Assembly: GCA_947623455.1 (NCBI GenBank)
Contig: OX392534.1
Location: 12,658,001 to 12,722,000 of the forward strand
DNA: 64,000 nt
From: Mimachlamys varia
Lineage: Eukaryota > Mollusca > Bivalvia > Pectinida > Pectinidae
Direction: 5' to 3'
Part shown: positions 50,100 to 63,100 of the stretch, in pieces
Layout: every line of letters starts with the position of its first letter
Position numbering within the stretch: position 1 is the stretch's first letter
Position numbers and translations under genes: made by a program
Notes under the pieces: model-generated
Databases searched by the model: none
What the model saw: only the letters and a program-made list of their open reading frames with translations
Told to the model about the DNA's origin: nothing

Positions 50100-51374
50100 C
50101 TTGACAGTCCGGGGACAAAACTCAGTTCCCGGACCATCAAGGGTCATAACGGCAGAGGTACAGGTGTCCTCGGACCATCCATGGTGTTTACAAGGAACGA
50201 ACACGGAATAACTACCGACCAAGACGGCGCAAACATTCACGACGTCATGATTTTACCCACACCACACAACATTTATTAGTTGCTGCCATTACTTAGACTT
50301 GCAGATGATACATAAATATGTTTTGGGCTTGTCAGAATGATATAGGTATCGGATAAGTTGTGCCTCAATGATGTCACTCATAACGTGACCTATACAAGAA
50401 TTCGATAAAAACATGCATAATCACTAGGCTGATATAAATTGGGCGCCACCTGACTTTTTTTGAAGGTCGTCTGTGTCTGTATCGGCGTTAATCCAGTAAC
50501 TACAACCATCCTGTCCATTATTCGACAATGAGGGAGACGGGGTATCGGTCATATGCAATAATGAAATGTCGTTGCTAAAAACCTAATTCTTCCTTCAACA
50601 CAGGACAATTCCGAAGTTGGAAGTTAAATTTACGATGAAACTTACGAACGCTTTAGTAAAACACACAGATCGTAACTTAGCTTGTAAAAGAAACTTATTG
50701 AAATATTCGTAACTTTTAACCTAAACCTATAATATACAAGAAACTAAGTTTAAAATCATTACCGCAAAACTCAATTCAAAATGACCAATTGATCATTATT
50801 CATCGGCAATGCCTACAATTCATTTTTTTTTTCATTTTTTTTTTCAATTTTATTTCATTCCGTATGCAACAGCATATAGGATTACAATACACATACATAT
50901 TAAATCATATATAATTTTGCAAGATGTCGGAGACCGCAGCCAAAATGAACAAAATAATATTTATAATACAGCTCACTACGACAATAAGTAATGGCTTTAT
51001 CGTGAAAAAAGTCGTACATGCATACAAATGAATACCAAGCACAGAATGTAACATGTATACATCTTATTTTTTTATTTTTTTTTTATAATGGTAACCGTTA
51101 TGGAACGATGTCTTGTGGGAACAATATATATTGCATTATATCGGAAAATCAAGATAGCTTTCGAAAGATTTACTTAACGCTGAATCTTATTTATCTATTT
51201 CATTACAAATGTGATAGGGTAAAATACATATACTGTACATGTTGAGAAAAAAAACCGTGAAAAGCAATTGACAATGTAATAAGTTGTAAACCAATCTACT
51301 GACAATACAGTGTTTTTTATTAGAAAAAAGTGAATAATATGATTTTCAAAATAATTCAACAGGTATATTGATAC
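50100..51374. other. No supported gene
   Basis: The GC-rich block starting near 49840 and ending about 50240 has repeated CCGGGG/CCGGGA words and may be a transposon remnant. After it the DNA is AT-rich with T tracts near 50821-50850 and 51066-51085. Confidence 0.5.
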
Positions 51375-51569
51375 ATGAGAATTAGTCAGGCGTATATGTT
51401 ATTAGTAGCTTTTTTTCAACCTGTAACATGTGCTTTGGCACAGACTAAAATAGGACACCGTGCTGATGGATCACTGCAGACTTACAGCTATTGTCACAAA
51501 AAACGCATTTCTGTAACGCTGTATGATGGACTTGTTTTCCGTTGTGTGACCCATATTTCATTACAATAA
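51375..51569 (+). CDS. Candidate small secreted peptide, 64 aa
   Basis: Single ORF whose first 22 residues, MRISQAYMLLVAFFQP then VTCALA, look like a signal peptide with a basic n-region, a hydrophobic core and an AxA cleavage site before QTKIGH. The predicted mature part of about 42 residues has two cysteines (in SYCHKKR and FRCVTH), enough for one disulfide. An AATAAA lies at 51724-51729, about 155 bp past the stop, compatible with a short mRNA. I do not recognise a family. It could equally be the first exon of a longer gene or a chance ORF. Confidence 0.3.
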   Translation: MRISQAYMLLVAFFQPVTCALAQTKIGHRADGSLQTYSYCHKKRISVTLYDGLVFRCVTHISLQ

Positions 51570-51729
51570 GCTTCTTCATGGAGTAATCCTCTACCTTTTC
51601 TGAATTGATATAAAAATAGTGACACGTGATTTGTGGCTAATTGTAGCGTACTATACAAAACTAAAACAGTTTGTAAAACTCATGCTAATTAAGACAAGTA
51701 ATGCGATATTCTGTAAAAGCTGAAATAAA

Positions 51730-53712
51730 CACGTAAAATTATCTAGGATTTTTTTAATCCGTATGCTATTTGGGAATAAGTAAGTTCTATAAAGAGTATT
51801 TTAATGCAAGTATTTTTTCACGGACTAGCAAATAGCTAGTATAACTCTGTGACATAACTCAGGATGAGGATGCGATATGTTTCTACTTATGAATAATGTA
51901 CAAAAAGCATCGTAAGATATAAATGTTGAATGAAATTTGCAAGCTATCGTATCATCTTATCACAGACATATAATATATGGCTTCGTACATAATATTGTAT
52001 GCCTATGATCTGACTGATCTGATCGGTGAACCATCTGATCGTCTCCTGGTCTCAATTTTACAGGTAAATATGGAGGCGACAGCTCGCGCCTCAGTGAGCA
52101 CAGTGGGTCACCGTGAGTCTTGCTGACGCTTGATGATCGATCTCGTAACAGTCGCGGTGAAACGCGATGGTCTCTCACGTCATCACAATCTTTCGTGACT
52201 TAATTTTGATGATCCTTCAACATCATTTCCGATCATCAAGGGTTATGGCGGTTTATCAAACGCGGTGAAAAAGTTACACTGACTAATGTGTGATCTGTAG
52301 GTGAGCAATTTGTTTATTTGAGTGTACATGCATTGCGTGTTACAGGCCATTACAGGACGGACACAGTCGGGGGGTGACGTACCGTATAATTACCTGCTCG
52401 CTGGCTTTAGTCCCGGTTCTGGGACTCTCTGATGTTGACAGGCAATGAGGTATCAAGTAAATATGGGGAAATAACCGTAAAACCCCCTCAATCGGTGTAA
52501 CAGCTAGAACACATACAGTCTACAAACTTTTAAAGTTATTATGGCCAGATAACGACCCACAACTCTTCAGAAAATGAATGGGTTTCTTCATTAAAACGTC
52601 GTTTAAACTTGCAGAAGGTACAATTATGTACCTTATATAGTCAATTACAGAGGTGAAATGCCTGTGTAAGTGTTTGCAATCCAATCTCTGTAATATTTCT
52701 ATGGAGATGCAGTAAACGTGGATACATTTTTTATGCGTCTGACCGGTAAACATACTCCATCATCAAATCGTCTTTGCCATATACTCGATAATATTTCAAG
52801 TGGCCTAAAAATTCACTGGCGTTATATTACCCCGTCATTATATTAGTGGGCACCACGTCTTTTAGCTGCTGTCAAGAAGTGCGTTGCAAGGTAGTCACCT
52901 CTGTCTTCAAGAACACCACGGCATGGGGTAAAAGTGGCCTTCGGGAACATGAAAGAGCCGACAACACCGTAATAACGACTTCCGATTGACATAGGACGGC
53001 TTTCTGACAGTCCCCCATGTCTGTACTACTTACCTGTCACCTGACACGGCAGTACGACACTGATATAGGTAATACCTACCAATGATAAAACACAAACAAA
53101 CCACGAACGAGACTAATTAACTTCACAACAGGTAGGACTACAATAAGTGATCGTTGAGTAGCCGGACAGATCGTGAGAGAGATATGATTACTTCAAAACT
53201 CATTAAAGAAATTTTATGACTTGGCAAAAATATATCAATGGGAGGGTATTTGGATCGCTCGACAATTTATATATAGTCGGGCATTCGTAAACTTATCTAG
53301 GTTAATTATCTTATCTAGGTAGGTCAATCGACTTTACCTGAAATGCTGGCGTCACCATGGCAACCACTACAAACCTGTTGATGCAGCATGACCCGTTATG
53401 AAATATTGATCACAAAGTACGTGGCCCGATTGTCCGGTGACAGATGTCCGTAATCCCATCTGACCACTTACCTTTCCTATTCCTGGATTATACACTGATA
53501 AAATATTGACCAGTAGTATAGAGCCTGATTGAGTGTCTAGATAGGATATGCAATTTATTTGTTAAAATCGAGAAGTCCCGATGTCACAGTTGGTGCGAGA
53601 CAATTGTGCACCCCGCTCGATTTGAGCAAGTTTCAGCTATGTCAATCAGATGTCAGTATAAGTCCATGTATATATCATCAAAAACGTATCACTCTGTATA
53701 TTCAGTTTATTT
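51730..53712. other. No supported gene
   Basis: Good donor-like sites on the minus strand occur near 53035 and 53470, but no exon with a start or an upstream acceptor could be assembled around them. Confidence 0.5.
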
Positions 53713-54110
53713 AGAATTACCCATCTGGTTTTAATACTGCATTGTAGCTTATCTCCCCTTAGTTCTATTTTCTAAAGAATGGGGCAGTTTATTTATTGTA
53801 ACAAAATCCTTTTGTTGGAACGGTTCTCATCGGGACCTTTTATACACCTTTTAACTACTGGTCAGACAAATATGTCGCGCTTTTCGAAATTCTCTTTCAT
53901 TTTTTGTTAAGAATTACCCAGCTCATTTTGGAACATTTTACTAGCGTATCTCCCTTTAGTTCATTGTTCTTAAGAGGATTTCAGTTTATTGTAACGAAGT
54001 CTTTCTGTTGAAAGGTTTCTTATCGGGACACCTTAAATAGACCTTATAACTTCTGATCCGACAAGTAATTTGTAGTTTTCAAACTTTTCTTCCTCTTTGT
54101 TCTTGTCAAG
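53713..54110. repeat. Diverged tandem duplication, 197-bp offset
   Basis: AGAATTACCCA opens both copies (53713 and 53910). They also share TCTCCC-TTAGTTC, GTTTATT-TGTAACAAA and TCGGGAC segments in the same order. Confidence 0.65.
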
Positions 54111-54785
54111 CTGTCTTTCCAGTTTGACATTCATGTTTGTCGTCGAATTGGCATCATTTGACAGTGTGTACCTCCTGTCGAACGCACCGAGATGTCGTCG
54201 GCCAAACTATATGTGTCTATACATGTAAGTATTGTTGATTGACATGCGTGATAAAACACCTTTACAAAAAAATCACTGCTCACAGCCCTATCATTAACAA
54301 ATCTCATACATATTTCAATTACCACGACCAATGGTTTTGTTTCGACTTTGTTTATCAATGTCTGCTTATTTTAAACTTGGTGCATGTCCCCTGTCGACTT
54401 TAGCTGTCAACATGTCACCCTAGGCACGGTCGGCAGACATGTTGAACCTAACTGCTTGTAAACAAACCCAGCTAAATTGAGACATTTAAGGAGGACTATT
54501 TTTAACATGTTGATTTTAATACCTGCACTCGTGAGTCGCCGTCAATAGACCGTGCTCGCTCTGGGTGGCGAATCATATACAATGTAAAACTCCTGTCATA
54601 AACTTCACTGTTGTTATTTCAATAATGATGCGATTAAATTATGATCAAAGTTGAAAGAGAAAACGTCTAAAGTGTTGTCATTCAAAGCATCTATTAACTT
54701 CAACTTTAAAGTGAAAGACCTATTTAATTTTTATTTATGAGTGAGAATTACAGACAGATGGTTTAACCAGAGTCCCATTGTTCGT

Positions 54786-54800
54786 CACCAGGGGGCGCGC
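54786..54800 (+). promoter_or_regulatory. CTCF-like motif
   Basis: CACCAGGGGGCGCGC closely matches the CTCF core consensus CCASYAGRKGGCRC. CTCF is known across bilaterians. Occupancy cannot be judged from sequence. Confidence 0.35.
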
Positions 54801-55587
54801 TACAACATCGTACGTTCCCCGAGATGTTTTTTGTATGGAGTAATTTAGAGAAATTGTGTATCGCAGGGCTCCATGACGGACTCAAACAGTTCTGGCCCCA
54901 CACGAGCTACAGACGTACCATTATGATACTAGCTTGTAACATCAACACTGCAGTTCTGTGGAAAGAATATTAAATCGGAATTATAGTCATTTCCTGTTTG
55001 GGATCTGTTAATCACATCAACCAATTATAGCGATCTGCATCAAACCCAGCAGCGTATCATGTCCCCGTTTTAAATCGACGTTTTTCTGGACTTATTATCA
55101 TACCAAACAGATAAATAAAATCTGAAATCTGCGTTTCAGACTTGATATGCTTTCCTTCCGTTGTAGACCGTTGGAGTATGTAAATGTCTCTGACTGCCCG
55201 TCACTGGTGCTGTGGGTTATTAGTGTCTGGATGGTGTTGACAGCTGTCGCGACTAGGTGATCTCTGTGACTGACAGTTCTTACCTACACTACAACACGCG
55301 CTGCCAGTTTATATAGAAACGTGTATTCGTCGAATGATGACCGAGTATGATTATATTTATATCCATGTCAATTTAAATTTAAACATTCAGCTTCAGCGGA
55401 TTAAAGGTAATATAGTGGACGTTTATATACGTAAATCATCCCTGGGGCATCTATATATCTGTCATAGAGAAACGACGTCACGCCGCGTAACGGGGAATGA
55501 CAAACCAGTCACTAAGGTAAACCTATAGCAGCTACAGGTGTGACCAAATATAGTAGTTCTGGAAATAGTGAAGTGTACATATATTTA

Positions 55588-55740
55588 AGGATTAACCTTT
55601 GATTTTGTTTAGTTTATTAGATCATAAATCCAATGGAGCACGAGGTAAATTGCGTAAACGCGAAGCGTTTACGTTAAATTTACCGACTGCTCCATTGGAT
55701 TTATGATCTAATAAACTAAACAAAATCAAAGGTTAATCCT
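55588..55740. mobile_element. Near-perfect hairpin MITE with 8-bp target duplication
   Basis: The 153-bp element starts AGGATTAACC and ends GGTTAATCCT. Its two arms match over almost their full length around a GAA loop near 55663, with only a few indels near the centre. An exact direct repeat TATATTTA flanks it (55580-55587 and 55741-55748). Perfect target copies and well-kept arms indicate a recent insertion. An 8-bp duplication suggests the hAT superfamily. Confidence 0.8.
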
Positions 55741-56282
55741 TATATTTACAGTATTTTCATGTAAATGGTTCATAACTTTTCTGTTCAATTTAGCCCCATC
55801 TGCAGACATATATCTCATTTCAAAACTTACAAACGGGAAAACAGTTCAATAAATGTAACAGCATGAAGTTTGCATAAGCCGTAGCTAGCTCCGCCCATGT
55901 CATTTGTTAATGACGTCTTGCAATTGTGATTCGAATGGGATAATTTGCATAGCTCCGCCCCCATGTATTGTTGTCGACGTCATAGAAATTTTGCACGTTC
56001 TCAAGTATAGTTATTGGAAAATAACACTTGTTTGCAGTACAATGCATGGTTATCGAGTGAATATGAGTGTAGACTGTAAATTTTGAACTCTAAAACCTAT
56101 TGTAATCATTATTGCAACGATAAAACTTATAATACCTATGCAATTAATAGATGACGAAGCCCCTTATATCAGTCGTTGAAGCGAACGCGAACTAATCTTG
56201 CTCGTGATAGAACCTCTATGTTTTGGGAGTAGTGATACCAATACCAGTAGCAGCTATGAGAGCGAGGAAACAGTCGTCATTA

Positions 56283-56580
56283 GGTAATATGATTACACAG
56301 TCTCATTTTGCGTTTTGTAACGTCATCATTAGCAATAACGTATAAACAATACAGTCTCATAAGACGCATGGTGACGTCATTATGCACAAATTACGCTGCA
56401 CACGACGTACATGTATGATTACGTCACCATACACTGTACCGTCTCACTAGACGTATGATGACGTAATCATACATACTACCGTCTCACTAGACATATGATG
56501 ACGTCATTAAACACAATTCCGTTGCACTAGATGTATGATGAGTCATCATGCATCTAGTGCCATCGCACTTGACATACGGT
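56283..56580. repeat. Degenerate tandem repeat rich in CRE-like sites
   Basis: Units of roughly 45-55 bp contain CTCACTAGACGTATGATGACG-like sequence. TGACGTCA or close variants recur five or more times and one AP-1-like TGAGTCA occurs near 56540. Confidence 0.6.
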
Positions 56581-59500
56581 GAAAGGACCGTTCCGACCAG
56601 TAACATCAATGTGTGTTTTGTTTACTATCTAAGCAATTGAAATAAAGCTACTCTGTCGATGATTCTTATCTATAAACAAGTGTTCTACAAATAACGGATG
56701 CTTTCACTGAAGTTTTCCCGTCCTTAGATATTTGTTCAGAGGGAAAACATTTTTTTAAACGGTCGCTAAAACTCCACAGTAAACACATATTTTACTGACG
56801 GAAGAGCCCTATAAAAATTACCAAGCACTCCATAGATAATTTTTTTTCATCATATAATGATGATTCATTGAGAATTTAAATTTGAAACTGTCGATTTTAA
56901 TTACGACTTTTATGTAGAAATGTACAGACAACTGTTCGTCTACAAGTAAAGCCTGTTTAAGACGGTACGGATCGGGACGGCGTGCAGGCGGAAATGGGCC
57001 TTCCTTTCCCCTCCTCATTCACCCCATCACTGCTTCACGTTTAATTTCTCCCTGAGAAAAACCTAACGAATGCAATTATTTAATTATTATTTAATTCGTA
57101 AAATGGTCGCTAGGGTTGTAGGTATAATTTTGGTTGGAGTCTTCCGCGTTCCTCTAATCAATACCGTGATCGTGTATAATTGCTGCACATGTGTTTACTT
57201 CCTGTCTTCTCGCATTCCCCTTTTCCATGTCTACTACGCATACCCCCCCCCCCCGCCTTTTACTGGTCCCCCTCCCTCACATGCCGTACATGTAGACGTT
57301 TTGGTGTCTGCTACCTCATTAAAGTAAACAATACGTATAGGGTGCTGCTACTCGAACGCGCCCTACAAAATGTCGAGTAAGTTAACTGTGAAACGAACCT
57401 CCTTTAAAAAGAGTTCTATTTGCAGAAATATGTGAAATACTTCAAGTCCTTTATGGTAAAGGGAAATTGGATTTTATAATATATATTTGAAAAATCAAAA
57501 CATAATTTTTTATTTTGAAATTATTCTAGAATGTTTCCATTGATAATACCCCGCTAAATTAGATACAATTAAACAGGAGAGAAAACTAACAAGAAACGCA
57601 CATTAATTGATAAAATAGCATATACAATGTACATGTTTAACAAATACTGACATGTGAAATATATTTACAATCAAACAGATTCCGAAGCTTAAAAAATAAT
57701 TCTCGTTTCGAATATATAAAGCTCTCAGAAAATTAAATCTAAGTCTTTTTGACATCCATCACTCTCGCTGAGGTGGTGTTTTTACCAGGTACGGGGTTGG
57801 TAATGGACCGCCGCCCTTTGTTGAGTGACCCCAAACTGACCAGGAGTTAATCAATGACCGCCATAACTGTCATAATCCCAGATATATATTTAAAAGATAT
57901 ATGCGTTTCAGAGATGTGTATTCCTGATAGGCGAATTTCATAGATAACAATCAGGGATAAATGTATTTCTGACGACCCTTTTCACCCCGACAATATTGCC
58001 GTGGTATCACGTTTGCCATTAATAATATCAAGTTTGGCTGGACACTAATGGTCCAGTTACACAAACTGCCGTAAATGTTCGGGAACGTTGAAGGCATGCT
58101 GTTTCATATCCAATGAACGAAAATGAAATTGCTTGCATTTTAAACGATGATTTTAGAAAAAGACTATATTTTCTAATAACATAATAACAATTGAAATTAT
58201 AAATAGTGATTTGCTGATAAAGTTCAAGAGATTCAAACGGGATTTTCATCTGGAACCACATTTAAATATACATGTAGCATTATTAAAACTAAAATGCACC
58301 TTTTTTTTATTAATGTCTTCCTTAAAACAGCCGTTAGGACTGAAGAGAGTGAGTTTGCAACCAGTATAATGTATTACTTATTTTGTAAAACCGTAATACA
58401 GTATATGTTCGTATATTATTGCCTTCAAATTGCTTATGAAATTTTGATTGTGCAATAAATGCTTGAACAATCTAATTTCGGTGGTTTACCACGAGTCAAA
58501 AGTCAAACGAAAAGTTTATTTACCTGAAAACTTAACCGCTGTCCCACATTTACCGTATCAGACTTTATGTAGATCAGCTTACACGGAACGAACTAAGGTC
58601 AAATCCTGGCCCGTGGTCATCCAGTTTTTTCCCCTAACAAGACTGGTCATTTATCTGTCGGCTATATCTTACTGACCTTAATGTGTTTACCTGTGGAAAT
58701 CGGATTACTGACAAATCAGGCATATTTGATCAGATCCAAGTCGCCGATACATATTTTAAGCGATAAGGCAAAGTCACGTGCTGCGTGGTGTAAACTGTTT
58801 GTAGGTTTAGTTTGGAATGCCGAGATTCCGGAGCAACCGTTTCTCATTAGATACACTTGTAGTGACCCGTACTTATTATAAACGTTTACTGGGGAACATC
58901 CAACTATTTCTTAGGATATATTTGGAATGACCAAACTGGAATTGACCCGATAAACCTAGAACCACTGGTCAACCTCGAAATCAAATGATTCATTTTAGAG
59001 GTGAATACCAGTTTATTTAGACGAAATCTGACCAACATCTTATTTATTTTATCAGTAAAGGTCTTTTATGGTGGATCATTAAAAACTTACTTGGTAATCT
59101 AAAATATACAAACTTCTTCGGTAAGTAAAATTTGTACATGGAACCTTCAACGGCAATTGTACTCCGAAGGGTTCCAACTACCTGATCCACTAAATATTTG
59201 GGTTACTAGCGGTTCGATACCACAGCAATCTCAGTATTTAGCGGGTCAGACAGTCAGGACTTACTGTACTGTGCACGGGGAATTTTATAAGAAAATTGAA
59301 CACTCTATGGCAAAGAAAATTACATATGAATTTTACTAAGACAAGGAAAATTAATACATAACGAACATTAAATGACACAAAAAATATTATAAGCAACCTT
59401 TCTATAAAGTTCACTACGCATTGCTGTTTTTGAAATCCCCTTGAGGAAAGTTTAATGGTAAGACATATACTATACTAATAGCCAAGATGTCGGTAAAAAA

Positions 59501-59933
59501 AAATCATTTGATTTTTATGGCATTTGCATATAATTACTGGTACGTTGTTTTGTTTAGAAAACTTCAAGGTTTCTTGGGGACAGACAAACATGCCAAAATA
59601 TACTGTATCTCCATCATTTCTGAAGTAAATACGGTACAGTTGAAGGTCGGGTTCGTTGGTAAGTTTCTCCGATATGACCACCAGATTTGTAAACAACACA
59701 TTTCTGTAACAACCCTTAACGAATTCCTACAGGTCTGGGCCAACATTTTCGGATGTAGACGCGATGTAAACTATACGCAGTAGAAATATATCACTAACTG
59801 GTTTCAAATCATTAGAGGAAATAAAATACATGATGACAAATATATCTGAGGAACTGTCTTCATAAAATAAATCCTGAAGAAAGAGCTGTCGATCATTTCC
59901 GCGGACAGTTGACTATAGATTGGTGATAGCTCT
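56581..59933. other. No supported gene
   Basis: Mostly unique AT-rich sequence with a C tract near 57244-57253. Several ORFs of 60-98 codons exist but none has domain features or convincing splice context. Confidence 0.5.
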
Positions 59934-60110
59934 CGAGTTCCTGACCCCTCCCGAGATATCCCGACCCCGACGTTACAGAGTTCCTGACCCCTCCCGACGT
60001 GTTGTCCCCGGCGGTACCGAAGTCCTGACCCCCCTGACGAATTGTCCCGACCCTGGCGGTATGAGTTCCTGACCCCCTGACGAGATGTCCCGACCCCGGT
60101 GGTACCGACG
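59934..60110. repeat. GC-rich minisatellite, about 45 bp unit, four copies
   Basis: Copies share GAGTTCCTGACCCC, TGTCCCGACCC and GGCGGTA. Lengths vary slightly. The glycine/arginine-rich minus-strand ORFs are repeat artefacts. Confidence 0.8.
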
Positions 60111-63100
60111 GTATCGGTATCGACACTCAAACAACACTTTAGTCAATAGGCCAAGTCAATGGGGATTAAACATCTCGTATTACACGGATTATGTGAAGTT
60201 AAGTACGAATTAAAGTAGAGTTCTTGTTTAATACATGTACTACCAAGTTTTGTATGCTATGGCAATAATTCAATTAAGAACCAGAAAGTTACCATCTTCT
60301 CTATCTCTATCGCCAACGTGTACTGTTTAGAGTGAATTTTATGTCAAGTGAAAAAGTTCACCATACTGTTTTATATCTGTTCACCTTATCACGATCAAAC
60401 AAATTACACATTTGCATCAAGTATTTACCAAACAGAAAATGCTTCAATCCAAGTAACTACCGATTTTAAAATTGTCTAGCTAAATATCCACGAACTTGAC
60501 CAATCATCCTTAGAGTGTCATTTTTTCGCCTACAAAAATATAAAAAAATCCCTGACAGCAAAAAATGAACCAAATAAAAATTTTGCCGATAACAAAATAG
60601 AACCAAAACTTTATAAACTCGATTAATTTCCAAATATTCGCCCGCTGAAATATTTTTGTGTGTGATATACCTATACCAAAATATCAACCAATTATCTGCG
60701 AGCCAAAAATTCAACCAAACAGTTACAAATCAAGATACCAACCAACCTTAAATCAAAAAAACATTAATGAACAAAGACATCCGCCAATTTATAACCAACC
60801 AAATTTATCCCGAACCGAATAGGCCAACTTAGAACTTTTGCCAACCGAAAAATTTCTCGATTCAAATATCCAACTAGCTCAAAAATCGCCAAGACCGATC
60901 ATAAATATCCTCACGATGCCAACCCCCACCCCCCAAACACACACACACAACAAAAAATCAATGAATTCTTCAATAATTGTCAAGCCATTGTACTTTAAAA
61001 AAGACCCATGCGATTCTCTGTGGTATATAATCTCAGGTATCGCCAGTAAATGTATAGCACGGACCTTTATGTAGTGGGCCGCATTAAACAGATGTCTACC
61101 ACCACGATTTAAGGTTAAATCAGTTGATTATTTCAAGTCCATCATACCACATTTCATCCCACAATCGTCTGGGAAGAGTCGTCTTCTGTAATCCGATTAC
61201 GTCCAACTTGGATTTCATAGTTTCGGCGGAGTAATACTGCCGCACCATACACTGGTAGCCGACCATTACAAAGCCGGGCCGGGACAATATCTGTCACAGT
61301 ATGCATCCCTCTCGTCTCTTGTTCTGCTCGGTAGTTCTGAAATATCTTCTCAAGCCGAGATATACGTTCCGAATCATGTGTATATTACTATGTAAGCTTC
61401 CGGTAACAGTAACAGCCAATATTCTAAAAGCACATTTAGAAATTTATAAGACCACTTCTGATTGAAAGAATATTGCATCATGTTCACTCACAACTGTCAA
61501 CTTTCGTCTAGCGCTGCGTCCGCCCGGAACATAGACCATTTTATGTTGGTAATAAGTTAATCAATAACGTTACGATATCACTTCCGGAAGTGAAAATTTA
61601 TAGAAATTAGGAAATAAATCGACGCCATTTAGGTATGCAAACGCGCCGCGTTGGGCGCATTCGTCTGACCACGATCGTCCTGCAATTGCAAAGGTTCACA
61701 AGATCACGGCAATGTCGGCAGCTTGGCTATTTTTATGAGATACAGTCTTCTCTGTTATGTTAGTTAAAATTCCTCAACATGACATACAGCCCCAATAAAC
61801 ATCATGTCTTGTTAACAAAGATGGGGCCGATGTTTACGACAACACGTTACGTCCGCGCCCGACATTCTCGGCAACTTGTGTAGGCATGGCCATGAAATTG
61901 GCTTAGGTACAGTATGACAGTAATGTTCGGTCATAAACAATGAAAAAAAAACAGCGTTAATATATGTAGTCTTTGCAATTGTGACTCAAATGAATTTATC
62001 AAACCTAACATTTATATATACAGTCATTGCTATTGTGACTCGAATGGATTTATCAGACTCGTTGGCAGGTTTTACTAAACAGAAATAGTTCCACGTTTAA
62101 TTTTAAATGGTTTTATATATATATGCATCAACAAAGGAACAATTCAATTCAGTTTGAATCAGCAGTTAAAATTTGGTGTAAGAGCTCGAGACAACGATCA
62201 GTAAACAGCGGTTTGGTTGGAGAGGCCGGCGGCCAGTTTGATTGGAAGTGTCGACTGATGCTAGACCTTCGGTCATACTTATATAATGTTGGCTTTAGAT
62301 AATGTCTGGCCATTGTCTCGCTTGAACATCAGTCATTTCGACGTGGCACAGCGCCAACACAAAATGTATCATTAGAATGGACTCTGGTCTATCACATACG
62401 GCATCGCTGGGACAAAAAGGCCTTTCCATTTTTCATACATATACATAAAGGACAACACATACAGGACACAAGATATTAATCAGAGCTCTCTGTCCCTAGC
62501 CCCTGTCCCGAACACATCGGTCTCCACTGATACAAGGCATGTATATTAGAAGGAGCAACCCCACAATGGGTTAAGTAAACGCTTCAGACATGTAACGTCG
62601 ACATGACGCTAGTGGTGCTGTTGTACTATAACATCAGCTATTTTGTACATAAAAAACAACATTTACACAGATACACTCCTCTGTAAGTCGTATATAGAAA
62701 ATTCTATAATTGGAGAGGAGTCTCTAAAAGAGATAGAACTGCAGTGCAACGTCATGCTGATATATATATCAGTCACAAGACGCAGACACGTATATTGATA
62801 AATATCGGCTATATTCAATTTTCCAATCTGTTTCTGCAATACTGTATATCATTATGCCGAGAAGAAAAATCGTTCTGTATCGAACCATTACTCGTTCACA
62901 CCCGATAGGACATATATGTAGCTAGGCCGTGCATTTGTCGCCATTATCTATTGTAATTGGGCATGCATCCGCAATAAGCATCTATAAGCAGACGACGATG
63001 AAGTAAAACCGAAATACTAAGTAAAATTCCTACTGTGCAGGAATTCACAACTACGATACCTGGCAGCTTTACGATCGTTATGATCTAACACCGGAAGCGG

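Noticed and set aside
53036..53110. Minus-strand hydrophobic stretch (FVCVLSLVGITYISVVLP) ending at a phase-1 GTAAGT donor, which would fit the missing signal-peptide exon
   Set aside because: Its frame has a stop (TAG) upstream and no ATG before the hydrophobic run, and the only upstream acceptor is poor. Kept only as a lead for RNA-seq.
55267..55330. Minus-strand TATA-like box (TATATAAAC) followed by a good donor, suggesting a promoter and a non-coding first exon
   Set aside because: The donor would fall about where transcription should start, leaving almost no exon; AT-rich DNA gives such matches often.
57905..57972. CAGAGATGTGTATTCCTG and CAGGGATAAATGTATTTCTG as further tiny palindromic insertions
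   Set aside because: The ends resemble the family, but no 7-bp direct repeat flanks either copy.
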